From Amycolatopsis nalaikhensis (GTDB lineage Bacteria > Actinomycetota > Actinomycetes > Mycobacteriales > Pseudonocardiaceae): a stretch of DNA of 64,000 bases. This document shows, in pieces, positions 50,303 through 59,800 of the stretch. The notes beneath the pieces were generated by a model that saw nothing but the letters and a program-made list of their open reading frames with translations, was not told the origin of the DNA and ran no database searches. The DNA lies in NCBI RefSeq assembly GCF_030264295.1, contig NZ_CP127173.1, positions 4,905,501 through 4,969,500 of the forward strand, given 5' to 3'. Each line of letters begins with the position of its first letter. Position 1 is the first letter of the stretch. The position numbers and the translations under genes were made by a program.

Positions 50303-51433
50303 ATGTCGTCCGAGCACATCCAGGGGACCGTCGCCGCCGGGTTCGAGTCCGTCCGAGCCGAGTTCGCCGCCGTCGCGGCCGCCGAGGGTGGTGACTACGC
50401 CGCTCAGCTCGTCGCGCACCTCGACGGGGAGCGGGTCGTCGACCTGTGGACCGGCCCGGAGCTGACCGCCGACTCGCTGACCGGCGTCTTCTCCTCGACG
50501 AAGGGTGCCGCGCACCTGGTGGTCGCGCTGCTGGTCCAGGACGGCGTGCTCGACCTCGACCAGCGCGTCGCGCACTACTGGCCGGAGTTCGGCGCCGCGG
50601 GCAAGGACGCCGTCACGCTGCGGGACCTGCTCGCGCACCGGGCCGGGGTCGTGGGCGCCGACGGCGGGTTCACGGCCGAGGAGATCGCCGACGACCGCGT
50701 GATCGCCGAGCGGCTCGCCCCGCAGCGCCCGTACTGGCGGCCCGGCACGGCGTTCGGCTACCACGCGCTGGTGATCGGCGCGCTGACCGGCGAGGTCGTC
50801 CGGCGCGTCACCGGCCGCAGCATCCAGGAGCACTTCGAGGAGCGCGTCCGGCAGCCGTTCGGCCTGGACTTCTACCTGGGGTTGCCGGAGGAGCTGGAGC
50901 CGCGGTTCCTGACCACGCTGCCGATGCTGCCGACGCCGGAGCAGCTGGCCGAGCTGGAGGCGAACGCGACCGGGCCGGACAGCCTCACCGGCATCGCGTT
51001 CAACCGCAACCATCCGAAGGCGCCGGAGCTGTGGGAGCTGCCGAACCTCGAAGTGGTCCGGCAGCTGAGCCCGGCGTCGGTCGGCGGGGTGGCGTCGGCA
51101 CGCGGGCTGGCCGGGATGTACGCGGCGGCGATCGGCGGGCTGCTGAGCCCGGCGACGGCGGCGGAGTTCGCGCAGGTCCACTCCATCGGCTACGACCTGT
51201 CGACCCGCAAGCACAACGCGTTCGGCCTGGGCTTCGCGGTCGTGTCGGACGAGTACCCGGTGCTCGGGCAGGGCGCGTTCGGCCACAGCGGCGCGGCCGG
51301 GTCCCAGGCTTTCGCGGACCCCCGCAGCGGGCTGGCGTACGGCTACAACCGCCGCCGCTTCGCCTTCCCCGGCGGGGCGGCGCCGGAGAACGCCCGCCTG
51401 ATCCGCGCGGTCCACGCGGCCGCGACGGCCTGA
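50303..51433 (+). CDS. beta-lactamase-fold serine hydrolase (EstB-like)
   Basis: A 376-residue class-C-type serine hydrolase. The SxxK nucleophile block is VFSSTKGAAHLV (Ser64, Lys67). The second motif is YHA in FGYHALVIG, in place of the YxN of true AmpC enzymes, and the third motif is GHSGAAGS. This set marks EstB-type esterases rather than beta-lactamases. No signal peptide is present, so it is cytoplasmic. ATG 50303 follows GAGGGAG. Confidence 0.9.
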   Translation: MSSEHIQGTVAAGFESVRAEFAAVAAAEGGDYAAQLVAHLDGERVVDLWTGPELTADSLTGVFSSTKGAAHLVVALLVQDGVLDLDQRVAHYWPEFGAAGKDAVTLRDLLAHRAGVVGADGGFTAEEIADDRVIAERLAPQRPYWRPGTAFGYHALVIGALTGEVVRRVTGRSIQEHFEERVRQPFGLDFYLGLPEELEPRFLTTLPMLPTPEQLAELEANATGPDSLTGIAFNRNHPKAPELWELPNLEVVRQLSPASVGGVASARGLAGMYAAAIGGLLSPATAAEFAQVHSIGYDLSTRKHNAFGLGFAVVSDEYPVLGQGAFGHSGAAGSQAFADPRSGLAYGYNRRRFAFPGGAAPENARLIRAVHAAATA

Positions 51434-52088
51434 CGGTCCACAAAGGACGAATGGGGGCGGTCCGCCGGGCGCGGACCTGCCGCTCTCCCCGGAGGCACGA
51501 GCGCCCTCCCCCCGGAGGCACGAGCTGGCCTGACCGGCCGGTGAGCCGGTCGGCCGGACCCCGTGCCGGTCGGCGCCGAGCCACGTGCGCCAGGCGGTCC
51601 GGTCGCGGCGGCGCGGTTCCGGCCGTTCCGTGTCCGGCGGGACCACCGGTGGCGGGACCACGTGGCGACCCGGTCGGCACCGGGTGGCGTGCGCCGGGCG
51701 GCTCGGTCGCGGGGGCGGCGGTTCCGGCCCAGGCGGGCACCGTCGGGCCCGGGACCACGTGGCGACCCGGTCGCGAGCGGCGTGCGCCGGGCGGCTCGCT
51801 GCACGCAGCCGAGCACCCGGGCCGTGTCCGGCGGACCACGGCACTCCGCACGGGCATGCGTGCACGTCCGGAGTGGACGCCGTTACAGACTTCACCCGTT
51901 AGGACGGTCCAGCCGGAACGTTTGGCCTGTTCATCGAGGCTGGCCTGACTTTCCGTAGCGAAAACCCTCCCGATCAATGCTCCGTTGTGCAACCATTGGG
52001 CCGTTCGCGGGGAGAGGGCCCCGCGAGAGGGGGACTCACCGTCACGGCCGCGTCCCCGTGTAGATCCCCAGGGGAGAGGAGATCGACC
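51434..52088. other. 655-bp gene-free region with tandem GC-rich repeats
   Basis: No frame here looks coding. A roughly 95-bp unit begins with GTGCGCC at 51585, 51689 and 51782. Within it, GGGACCACGTGGCGACCCGG followed by TCG is repeated exactly at 51654-51676 and 51751-51773, and GTGCGCCGGGCGGCTCG at 51689-51705 and 51782-51798. From about 51870 onward the DNA is less GC-rich and should contain the promoter of the 48-residue peptide gene, though clear boxes are not seen. Confidence 0.75.
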
Positions 52089-52235
52089 ATGTCGACGCCC
52101 ACGGACACCAAGCCCGAAGAGACTCCGGAGCCGACCGAGGAGCCGGCCCCCGTCGTCGAATGGACCGACGAGAACGGCAAGGTCCACAAGGACCACCCGG
52201 TCCACATCGAGTGCAGCGCCAGCTGCTACGAGTAG
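52089..52235 (+). CDS. 48-residue peptide with Pro/Glu leader and C-terminal cysteines
   Basis: An ATG at 52089 follows GGGGAGAGGAG. Residues 2-23 are low-complexity Thr/Pro/Glu (TDTKPEETPEPTEEPAP). The C-terminal half is structured in composition: VEWTDENGKVHKDHPVHIE then CSASCYE, with two Cys, three His and a final acidic residue. It has no signal peptide. A precursor-like leader/core layout and its place before a CHAT protease suggest a peptide substrate or RiPP precursor. A metal-binding small protein is an alternative. A hairpin terminator follows 28 bp after the stop. Confidence 0.75.
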   Translation: MSTPTDTKPEETPEPTEEPAPVVEWTDENGKVHKDHPVHIECSASCYE

Positions 52236-52262
52236 GACCCGGAGCTTGACCGATTCGTGATC

Positions 52263-52302
52263 GCCCGCCTGCCGATCTTTCGCCGGTAGGCGGGCTTCTT
52301 TC
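52263..52302 (+). terminator. intrinsic terminator between peptide and CHAT genes
   Basis: GCCCGCCTGCCG (52263-52274) pairs with CGGTAGGCGGGC (52284-52295) with one G-T pair, followed by TTCTTTCT. It would end many peptide transcripts before the protease gene, giving more peptide than protease. Confidence 0.85.
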
Positions 52303-52335
52303 TGCTACGGACTGTGCTGTCATAGGAGAGTGCCT

Positions 52336-54945
52336 GTGACAAACCTGGACCCGGTCGAGGCCATCGAGAGGGTCCGAGCGCTCCAGCAAGCAGCCTCCGA
52401 CGCTTCCTGCGTGGCGCGCTTCCACGAGGGCGTCCGCTTGCTCAAGCGAGGCATGGCCCTCCTCGACGCGGTCCACCCCGTCGCCGAGGAGCACCGGACC
52501 GACTGGCTGGTCGCGCGGATCCGCCTGTCGAGCCTGCTGGTGGCCCTCCGGTCGGAGATCAGCGGTGACGTCGCCGCGGGCCTCGCCGGGCTCGACGACG
52601 TCCGGCTGCTCATCAGCGCCGTCGAAGAGCCCCTGCTGCACGCCGAGCTGAGCGGCGCCCTGAACCACAACTACGCCATGCGGCTGAAGTCGGTCGGGCG
52701 CAACGAGGACAGCCTCAAGTACTTCGAAGCGGCGCTCGAGCACAAGGAGTTCCGCCTGGCGCACGCCGAGGACCCCGGCTCGCTCATGGGCACCTACGTG
52801 CTGAGCCTGTCGTCCCGGGGCTGGGTGCACACCCTGCTCGGCAACGTCGGCCAGGCCCGCGACGACCTCCGCCGGGCGGTCGAGCTCGCCGAGAAGTACG
52901 AGCTCCACGCGCTCGCCGGGGACGTCCGGCGCAACCTGGGCACCCTCGCGCTGCGGACCGGTGACGTGCCGGAGGCGCTGCGGCTGTTCGAGGAGAGCGA
53001 GCGGACCTACCGCACCATCGGCATGGACCCGCCCGCGGTGCTGGGGCGGGAACAGGCGCAGGCGCTGCTCGCCGCCGGCCTGGCCGACGAGGCCAGCGAC
53101 CACCTCGACGAGGTGCGCGTGATGATGGAGAAGGACGTCAGCGTCGCCCGCGAGCTGGCGACCGTGGAACTGCACCGCGCCACGGCCGCGTTGATGACCG
53201 ACGACCTCGACCTCGCCCGGGAGACCGCGGCGGCCGCGCGCCGCCGGCTGCAGCGGGTGGGGTGCCAGACCTGCCTGGCGAACGCCATGGTCATCGGCCT
53301 CAAGGCCGACACGCGGGACGCCCTGCGCGGCGGCGTCGTGCCCGGCGGCCTGCCGACGCGGGCCCTGCGGGCCGCGGAGAAGATGCAGCTGCCCCGGCTG
53401 ACCGACCAGGCCGCCACCGCGCGGATGCTCGCCGTCCGGCTCGACATCCGGCGCGGCAACCTCAACCGCGCCGTCGAAACCCTCGCCAAGGTCCCGCGTC
53501 CCGGGCAGCTCACCCCGATCGACTACCGGATGCTGCGGCGCCTGTGCCGGGCCGAGCTCGCCGTCGCGCAGGGGAGCCGGGCCAAGGCGCTCACCGAGAT
53601 CCGGTCCGGCCTGACCGAGCTCGACGCCGTCCGGGACCGGATGGGCGGGCTCGACCTCGTCTCCGGGACCGCCCTGCACGGCCAGGAACTCGCCGATCTC
53701 GCCGTCAAGCTCGTGCTCGAACGCAACGACGCCCGGCGCCTGTTCGTCTGGCTCGAGCGGACGCGGGCGCAGACCTACCGCTACGAACCGCTGTCCGCCG
53801 GGACCGATCCGGAGCTCGCCGCGCGCGTCGCCGAGGTGCGGGGCCTCGGCCAGGCCATCCAGGAGGCCCAGCACGACGGCCACCCGATCGCCGGGCTGCG
53901 CGCGAAGTACAACGAACGGCTCCGCGAAGCCCAGCGGCTCGGCTGGCACACTGGGCGCTGGGGACGGCCGCGGCCGGTGGCCGGGCTGCACGAGGTCGTC
54001 GAGCGGCTCGGGGACCGGGCCATGGTCAGCTTCGCCGCCTCCGGGGACGAGCTGGTCGCCGTCGTCGTCGCCGGGGGCGAGTGCAAGCTGGTGCGGCTCG
54101 GGTCCGCCGGCGCCGCCGCCGAGTCCGCGCGCGTGCTCAACGTCGACCTCGACGCCCTCGCGCCGGACAACCTGCCGGAGCGGCTCGCCGAGGTCGTCAT
54201 GGCCTCGGCGCGCAAGCAGGCCGACAAGCTCGACGCCCAGCTGATCCGGCCGCTGGCCGAGACCATCGGCGACCGCGAGCTGGTGATCGTCCCGACCGGG
54301 CCGCTCTACGCCGTGCCGTGGGGAGTGCTGCCGGGCCTGCGGGGACGGCCCACGGTCGTCGCGCCGTCGGCGACGGCGTGGCTCGCCGCCGAGCTGGCGA
54401 AGTCGCCGCGGGCGCGCAAGATCGTGCTGGTCCGCGGGCCGGGCCTGGCCGGGGCGCGCGGTGAGCTGGAGAAGCTGACCACGCACTACCGCACCGCGAC
54501 GACCATGACCGGCGCCAAGGCGACCGTGAAGTCCGTGCTGCGCGCGATGGACGGCGCGAAGCTCGCGCACTTCGCCGCCCACGGCGCGCACGAGCCGGAG
54601 AACGCGCTGTTCTCCCGGCTCGAACTCGCCGACGGCGCGTTGTTCGGCCACGAGATGGCGGGCCTGCGGCAGCCGCCGCGGCAGGTCGTCTTCGCCGCGT
54701 GCGAGCTCGCGCTCAACCGGATCCGGCCGGGCGACGAAGCGCTCGGGTTCGCCAGCGCCCTGCTGGCCAGCGGTTCGCGGACGGTGATCGCCCCGCTGTC
54801 CCGCGTCGGCGACCTGGCCTCGGCGGCGGCGATGGACGACTACTACCGCGCGCTGGCCGTCCGGGACAGCCCGGCGCTGGCGCTGGCCGACGCGATCGCC
54901 GTCGACCCGTTCCGGCGGCCGTTCGTCTGCCTCGGCTCAGGCTGA
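52336..54945 (+). CDS. TPR-CHAT caspase-like protease
   Basis: An 869-residue protein. Residues about 10-480 are repeated helical TPR-like units (for example YVLSLSSRGWVHTLLGNVGQ and GDVRRNLGTLALRTGDVPEA), expected to bind a partner. The C-terminal CHAT domain (about 570-869) has the His in HFAAHGAHEP (His749) and the Cys in VVFAACELALNRI (Cys789), the caspase-type dyad. Between them lies a typical SRLELADGALFGHEM. GTG 52336 is chosen since GGAG is seven bases upstream. It follows a 48-residue peptide gene and overlaps the convergent AKR gene by nine bases. Confidence 0.92.
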   Translation: MTNLDPVEAIERVRALQQAASDASCVARFHEGVRLLKRGMALLDAVHPVAEEHRTDWLVARIRLSSLLVALRSEISGDVAAGLAGLDDVRLLISAVEEPLLHAELSGALNHNYAMRLKSVGRNEDSLKYFEAALEHKEFRLAHAEDPGSLMGTYVLSLSSRGWVHTLLGNVGQARDDLRRAVELAEKYELHALAGDVRRNLGTLALRTGDVPEALRLFEESERTYRTIGMDPPAVLGREQAQALLAAGLADEASDHLDEVRVMMEKDVSVARELATVELHRATAALMTDDLDLARETAAAARRRLQRVGCQTCLANAMVIGLKADTRDALRGGVVPGGLPTRALRAAEKMQLPRLTDQAATARMLAVRLDIRRGNLNRAVETLAKVPRPGQLTPIDYRMLRRLCRAELAVAQGSRAKALTEIRSGLTELDAVRDRMGGLDLVSGTALHGQELADLAVKLVLERNDARRLFVWLERTRAQTYRYEPLSAGTDPELAARVAEVRGLGQAIQEAQHDGHPIAGLRAKYNERLREAQRLGWHTGRWGRPRPVAGLHEVVERLGDRAMVSFAASGDELVAVVVAGGECKLVRLGSAGAAAESARVLNVDLDALAPDNLPERLAEVVMASARKQADKLDAQLIRPLAETIGDRELVIVPTGPLYAVPWGVLPGLRGRPTVVAPSATAWLAAELAKSPRARKIVLVRGPGLAGARGELEKLTTHYRTATTMTGAKATVKSVLRAMDGAKLAHFAAHGAHEPENALFSRLELADGALFGHEMAGLRQPPRQVVFAACELALNRIRPGDEALGFASALLASGSRTVIAPLSRVGDLASAAAMDDYYRALAVRDSPALALADAIAVDPFRRPFVCLGSG

Positions 54946-55902
54946 GAAGGCCGGGGGCGACCAGACGAGCCGCGGGTCGGTCTGGACGAAGCTGCCCAGC
55001 AGGTGGTCGACGCGGGTCAGCACGTCGAGGTCCAGCCGGACCCCGGCGGCCTTGGCGTTCTCGGTGACCTGGTCCGGCGTGCTGGCGCCGACCACGGCGG
55101 CGGCGACGGTCTGGTGCTGGAGTGTCCACGCCAGGGCGAGCTGGGCCATCGTCAGCCCGGCTTCGTCGGCGACGCCGCGCAGCATTTCCACGCGCTCCAG
55201 CAGTTCCGGCATCAGCAGCGGCCGGGCGTGGGCCGGGCCGGCGGCGCGCGAGCCCGCCGGGATGCGCCCGTCGTGGTACTTGCCGGTCAGCACGCCCTGC
55301 GCGAGCGGCAGCGACGCGAACTGGCCGACGCCGATCCGCTCGCCGACCGGCATGACCTGCGCCTCGGCGACCCGCCACAGCATCGAGTAGTGCGGCTGGT
55401 TCGAGATCAGCGGGACGTCGTACTTGTCCGCGGCCGCATGGGCTTGCAGCAGCTGCTCGGCCGTCCACTCCGACGTGCCGACGTACCGGATCTTCCCCTG
55501 GCGCACCAGGTCCGAGAGCGCGAGGAAGGTCTCGGCGACCGGCGTCCGGTAGTCGAAGCGCAGCAGCTGGTAGACGTCGACGTAGTCGGTGCGCAGCCGC
55601 TTCAGCGACCCGTCGAGCGACGCGATCACGTGCTTGCGGCTCAGCCCGGCGTCGTTCGGCCCGGGTCCTTCCGGCCAGAAGACGCCGGTGCACAGGACTA
55701 GGTCGTCGCGGCGAAGTCCGGCGAAGGCCGCGCCGTAGGCTTCTTCGGCCGCGCCGCCGTCCCAGGCCGCGGCGGTGTGGAAGGTCGTGACCCCGGCGTC
55801 CAGTGCGGCTTCGACGCAGCCGGGGGCGCCGTGCGTAAGCCAGTTGCCGTAGGCGATTTCGCTCACGGCGAGGCCGCTTTGGCCGAGCCTGCGGTATTCC
55901 AC
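54937..55902 (-). CDS. aldo/keto reductase homologue with all four catalytic residues replaced
   Basis: A 321-residue AKR-fold protein beginning at GTG 55902. The overall match is strong (EYRRLGQSGLAVSEIAYGNW, RYVGTSEWTAEQLLQAHAAA, SNQPHYSMLWR). The catalytic tetrad is lost: Asp becomes His in TTFHTAAAW, Tyr becomes Trp in the same block, Lys becomes Gly in LCTGVFWP, and His becomes Leu in YQLLRFD. It is therefore probably a non-catalytic homologue. Its start lies one base past the stop of the SDR gene, so the two are coupled. Confidence 0.88.
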   Translation of the reverse strand: MEYRRLGQSGLAVSEIAYGNWLTHGAPGCVEAALDAGVTTFHTAAAWDGGAAEEAYGAAFAGLRRDDLVLCTGVFWPEGPGPNDAGLSRKHVIASLDGSLKRLRTDYVDVYQLLRFDYRTPVAETFLALSDLVRQGKIRYVGTSEWTAEQLLQAHAAADKYDVPLISNQPHYSMLWRVAEAQVMPVGERIGVGQFASLPLAQGVLTGKYHDGRIPAGSRAAGPAHARPLLMPELLERVEMLRGVADEAGLTMAQLALAWTLQHQTVAAAVVGASTPDQVTENAKAAGVRLDLDVLTRVDHLLGSFVQTDPRLVWSPPAFSA

Positions 55903-55903
55903 G

Positions 55904-56689
55904 TCAGCCTCCCACGGCCATCTCGTCGATCCACGCGTCCACCGCGCGGGCCTTGCGGGCGAACGTCTCCCGCACCGACTCGTGCGGCAGGATCAGGAAC
56001 TCCTCCTTGCCGAGCCCGTGGACCACCGCCTCGGCGACGTCCTCCGGTTCGAGCAGCGGGGCCGCCGCCGCGATGGCCAGTGCCGCCGGGTGGCCCGCCG
56101 CGATGCCCGGCTCGAGCAGGGCCGTTCGCACTCCGAGCGGGCACAGCGCGCTCACCCGCACCCCGCGCGGCCGGTACGTGATCGCCAGCCACTCCGCGAG
56201 GCCCACCGCCGCGTGCTTCGTCACCGAGTACGGTGCGTCGCCCGGGGTGCCCAGCAACCCGGCCGCCGACGCCGTCAGCAGCAGATACCCTTCGCCGCGG
56301 GCGAGCATCGACGGCAGCACCACCTGCGCCGCGTGGACGTGCTGCATCACGTTCAGCTCCCACGACTTCGCCCACTGCTCGTCCGCCGCGTGCACGCCCG
56401 TGCCGAACGCGGCGCCCGCATTGGCGCAGAACAGGTCCACCGGGCCGAACTCGGTGCGGGCCGTCGCGACCAGGGCCTTCAGGTCCTTTTTGGACGTCGC
56501 GTCGGCGGCCGCGGCCGCGGCCCGGCCGCCGCCCGCCGTGATCTCCGCGGCCACCCGCGAGGCGCCCGCGGTGTCGACGTCGGACACGACCACCCCCGCC
56601 GCGCCCTCCGCGGCGAAGCGGCGGGCCATCGCCGCCCCGATCCCGTGCGCCGCGCCGGTCAGCACGACCACTCGTCCGGTCAGTTCCAC
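55904..56689 (-). CDS. short-chain dehydrogenase/reductase
   Basis: A 261-residue classical SDR. The cofactor turn is VVVLTGAAHGIGAAMARRFA, NAG appears in LFCANAGAAF, and the catalytic Ser/Tyr/Lys set is TASAAGLLG and YSVTK. GTG 56689 is six bases after GGAG; the longer frame upstream is rejected. It is divergent from the PUFA-synthase-like operon and coupled to the AKR homologue. Cofactor and substrate are not fixed. Confidence 0.92.
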   Translation of the reverse strand: MELTGRVVVLTGAAHGIGAAMARRFAAEGAAGVVVSDVDTAGASRVAAEITAGGGRAAAAAADATSKKDLKALVATARTEFGPVDLFCANAGAAFGTGVHAADEQWAKSWELNVMQHVHAAQVVLPSMLARGEGYLLLTASAAGLLGTPGDAPYSVTKHAAVGLAEWLAITYRPRGVRVSALCPLGVRTALLEPGIAAGHPAALAIAAAAPLLEPEDVAEAVVHGLGKEEFLILPHESVRETFARKARAVDAWIDEMAVGG

Positions 56690-56828
56690 GCGGGCTCCAG
56701 GTTTTTTCGGCGGCAAATTGTCACGTGCGTGCGGGAATTGCTTTTCCCGATTGCGACGCGGGTGATAAAAGTGCTGGTCAGACCCATGATCGTGCCGTGT
56801 TCCACGGTTTCGTACATTAGCACGAGTA

Positions 56829-56857
56829 TTGCGTTTCACTGGCCGGGTGCGTTATTT
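56829..56857 (+). promoter_or_regulatory. promoter of the PUFA-synthase-like operon
   Basis: TTGCGT (56829-56834) and TTATTT (56852-56857) are 17 bp apart, 39 bp before the start codon, with AGGAGGT at 56883. A CGGGAA-TTGCTT-TTCCCG hairpin lies in the same divergent region. The 206-bp region is distinctly more A/T-rich than its flanks. Confidence 0.55.
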
Positions 56858-56895
56858 CTGATGATCGCCCCACCCCGCGCACAGGAGGTCCGCCG

Positions 56896-59800
56896 ATGGC
56901 CGAGCTCGTCCCGCCGTCGCACGCTCGACGGCTGCGGTGCCTCCACTTCGGCGACCCCGACGCGGTCGCCGCGACCGCCCGCGGCGGTGGTCTCGGCGTG
57001 CTCGACGGCGCCGATCCGGCGGACTTGCGCCTGGTCGCCGCCCGGGTCCGGGTGCCCTACGGCGTCCGCACGAACGGCCCGCTGCCCGAGGGTGCGGCCT
57101 TCGCCGTCCGCACGACGGCTCCTTGGGCGGGGGCGCTCGCCGAAGTCGCCGACGCCGAAACCGCCGCCGAGGCGGTCCGCGGCGGCGCGCTGGGTCTCGT
57201 GGCGCGCGGCGGTGAGCTGAGCGACTTCGTGCTGCTGCAACAACTTCTCAACGCCTTCGACGTCCTGGTGTGGGGCACCGTGGCCGGGCCGCGGACGGCG
57301 GTCGGCGCTCTCGCCGGGGGTGCGGCCGGGGTGGTCGTGCAGTCCTCTGTGGACGCCGAAGAGATCACGCGCCGGATCGTCGGGGCCGAGGTGCCCACCC
57401 CGACGCCGTCCGACCGGCTCTGCCGGACGCTCGGCAGCGCCCTGCCGGTGATCCAGGGCCCGATGACGCGCGTGAGCGACCAGCCGGGCTTCGCGGCCGC
57501 GGTCGCCGAGGCGGGCGGCTTCCCGTTCGTCGCGGTGGCCACGGCGACCGGCGCGCGGACCACCGAGCTGCTCACGCGCACCGCCGAGCGCCTCGGCGAC
57601 CGGCCGTGGGGCGCGGGCATCCTCGGCTTCGTCCCCGACGACCTGCGCGCCGAGCAGCTCGCCGCGATCCGGGCCGCCCGGCCGCGGTGCGTGCTCGTCG
57701 CGGGCGGGAAACCGGGACAGGCCAAGGCCCTCGAAGTCGAGGGCATCGCGACGTTCCTCCACGTGCCGTCGCCGGTCCTGCTCGGCCAGTACCTCGACGC
57801 CGGGGTCCGCCGGTTCGTCTTCGAGGGCGCGGAATGCGGTGGGCACGTCGGCCCGCGGTCGAGTTTCGAGCTGTGGGAAGAACAACTGGCCGTGCTCGGC
57901 GCGGCGAAGGACGTCGAAGTGCTGTTCGCGGGCGGGATCCACGACGCTCGCTCGGCCGCGGTGGTCCGCGCGATGGCGGCGCCGCTCGACGCCGTCGGCC
58001 TCCTGATGGGCACCGCGTACCTGTTCACCGAGGAGGCCGTGACGCACGGCGCGATCAGCGGCCTGTTCCAGGAGCGCGCGCTCGCCGCCGACTCGACCGT
58101 CACCCTCGAAACCGCGCCGGGTCACCGCACGCGGTGCCTGCCCAGCCCGTACACGACGGAGTTCGAGCAGGTCAAGGCGAGTCTTCACGACCTGCCCGCG
58201 CAGGAAGCCTGGCAACGGCTCGAGGAACTGAACACCGGACGTCTGCGCGTCGCGAGCAAGGGCGTCCGACGTGACGGGGCGCCGCTCGACGCGGAAACCC
58301 AGCTCGCCGAAGGCATGTACATGGCTGGTGAGGTCGCCGTGCTGCGCGACCGCCGGACCACGATCGCCGAGCTGCACCGTGAAGTCACGTCGGGGCGGAC
58401 GTTCAGGCGCCCAGCGGAACCCACAGCGGACGCGGACTCGCAGGACATCGCCGTCATCGGCATGGCCTGTACCTTCCCGGGCGCGCCCGACCTGGAAGCG
58501 TTCTGGTCGAACATCCTGCGCGGCGAGGACGCCGTCACCGAGGTGCCGCCGGAGCGCTGGGACCCGGCGGTCTACTTCGGACAGTCCACGTCGAAGTGGG
58601 GCGGGTTCCTGCCGCCGGTGGCCGTCGACCCGCTCGACTACGGCATCCCGCCGTCGGCGATGGGGGCCATCGACCCGGCGCAGCTCGTGTCGCTGGAGAC
58701 CGCGCGCCGCGCGCTGGCCGACGCCGGGTACGCCGAGCGGCCGTTCGACCGCGAACGCACGAGCGTCGTGTTCGGCGCGGAGGCGGGCGGCGACCTCGCC
58801 AACGCGGGCACCCTGCGGTCCCTTTTGGACGGCTACCTCGACGAAGTGCCGCCCGAACTCCTGGCCCAGCTGCCCGCACCCACCGAGGACACCTTCCCCG
58901 GCACGCTCGCCAACGTCATCTCGGGCCGGATCGCCAACCGGCTCGACCTCGGCGGCGCGAACTACACGGTCGACGCCGCCTGCGGCTCGTCGCTGGCCGC
59001 GCTCGACCTCGCCACCAAGGAGCTGCGGGCCGGGACGAGCGAGCTGGTCCTCTGCGGCGCCGTCGACCTGCACAACGGCATCCACGACTACCTGATGTTC
59101 ACCTCGGCGGGCGCGCTGTCGCCGACCGGCCGCTGCCGCCCGTTCGACGCGGCCGCCGACGGGATCGCGCTCGGCGAAGGCGTCGCCTGCCTGGTGCTCA
59201 AGCGCCTCTCCGACGCCGAGCGCGACGGCGACCGGATCTACGCCGTGGTCAAGGGCGTCGGCGCGGCCAGCGACGGCAAGGCGCTCGGCCTGACCGCACC
59301 CCGCCCCGAAGGCCAGCACCGCGCGCTCGAACGCGCTTACCGCGACGCGGGAGTGTCCCCTGTGGACGTCGGGCTGGTGGAGGCGCACGGCACCGGCACG
59401 GTGGTCGGCGACGCGACCGAACTGCGCACCCTGACCGGGTTCTTCACCGACGCCGGTGCCGAGCCGGGCAGCTGCGTGCTCGGCTCGGTGAAGAGCCAGA
59501 TCGGCCACACGAAGTGCGCGGCCGGGCTGGCCGGGCTGATCAAGGCCGCCCTGGCCCTGTGGCACGAGGTCGTCCCGCCGACCCTGCAACTGGCCAAGCC
59601 CAACGCGGCCTGGGACCCGGCGGCCAGCCCGTTCACCTTCACCACCGCCGCGCGGCCGTGGGCGGACCCGGCCCGGCTGGCCGGGGTGAGCGCGTTCGGC
59701 TTCGGCGGCACCAACTTCCACGCCGTGCTCGCCGCCGGGCCGGTCGCCCCGGACCGGCGGCACGGCCCGCGTGACTGGCCCGCGGAAGCCGAACAGACGC

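Noticed and set aside
50303..51433. Beta-lactamase resistance gene
   Set aside because: It lacks a signal peptide and the YxN motif, having YHA, and fits EstB-type esterases better.
51434..52088. CRISPR array in the repeat-rich gap
   Set aside because: The repeats are few, adjacent and variable in length, without regular unique spacers or cas genes.
52042..54651. 869-codon frame antisense to the CHAT gene
   Set aside because: It is low-complexity and lacks any motif, whereas the plus strand holds TPR repeats and the CHAT His/Cys pair.
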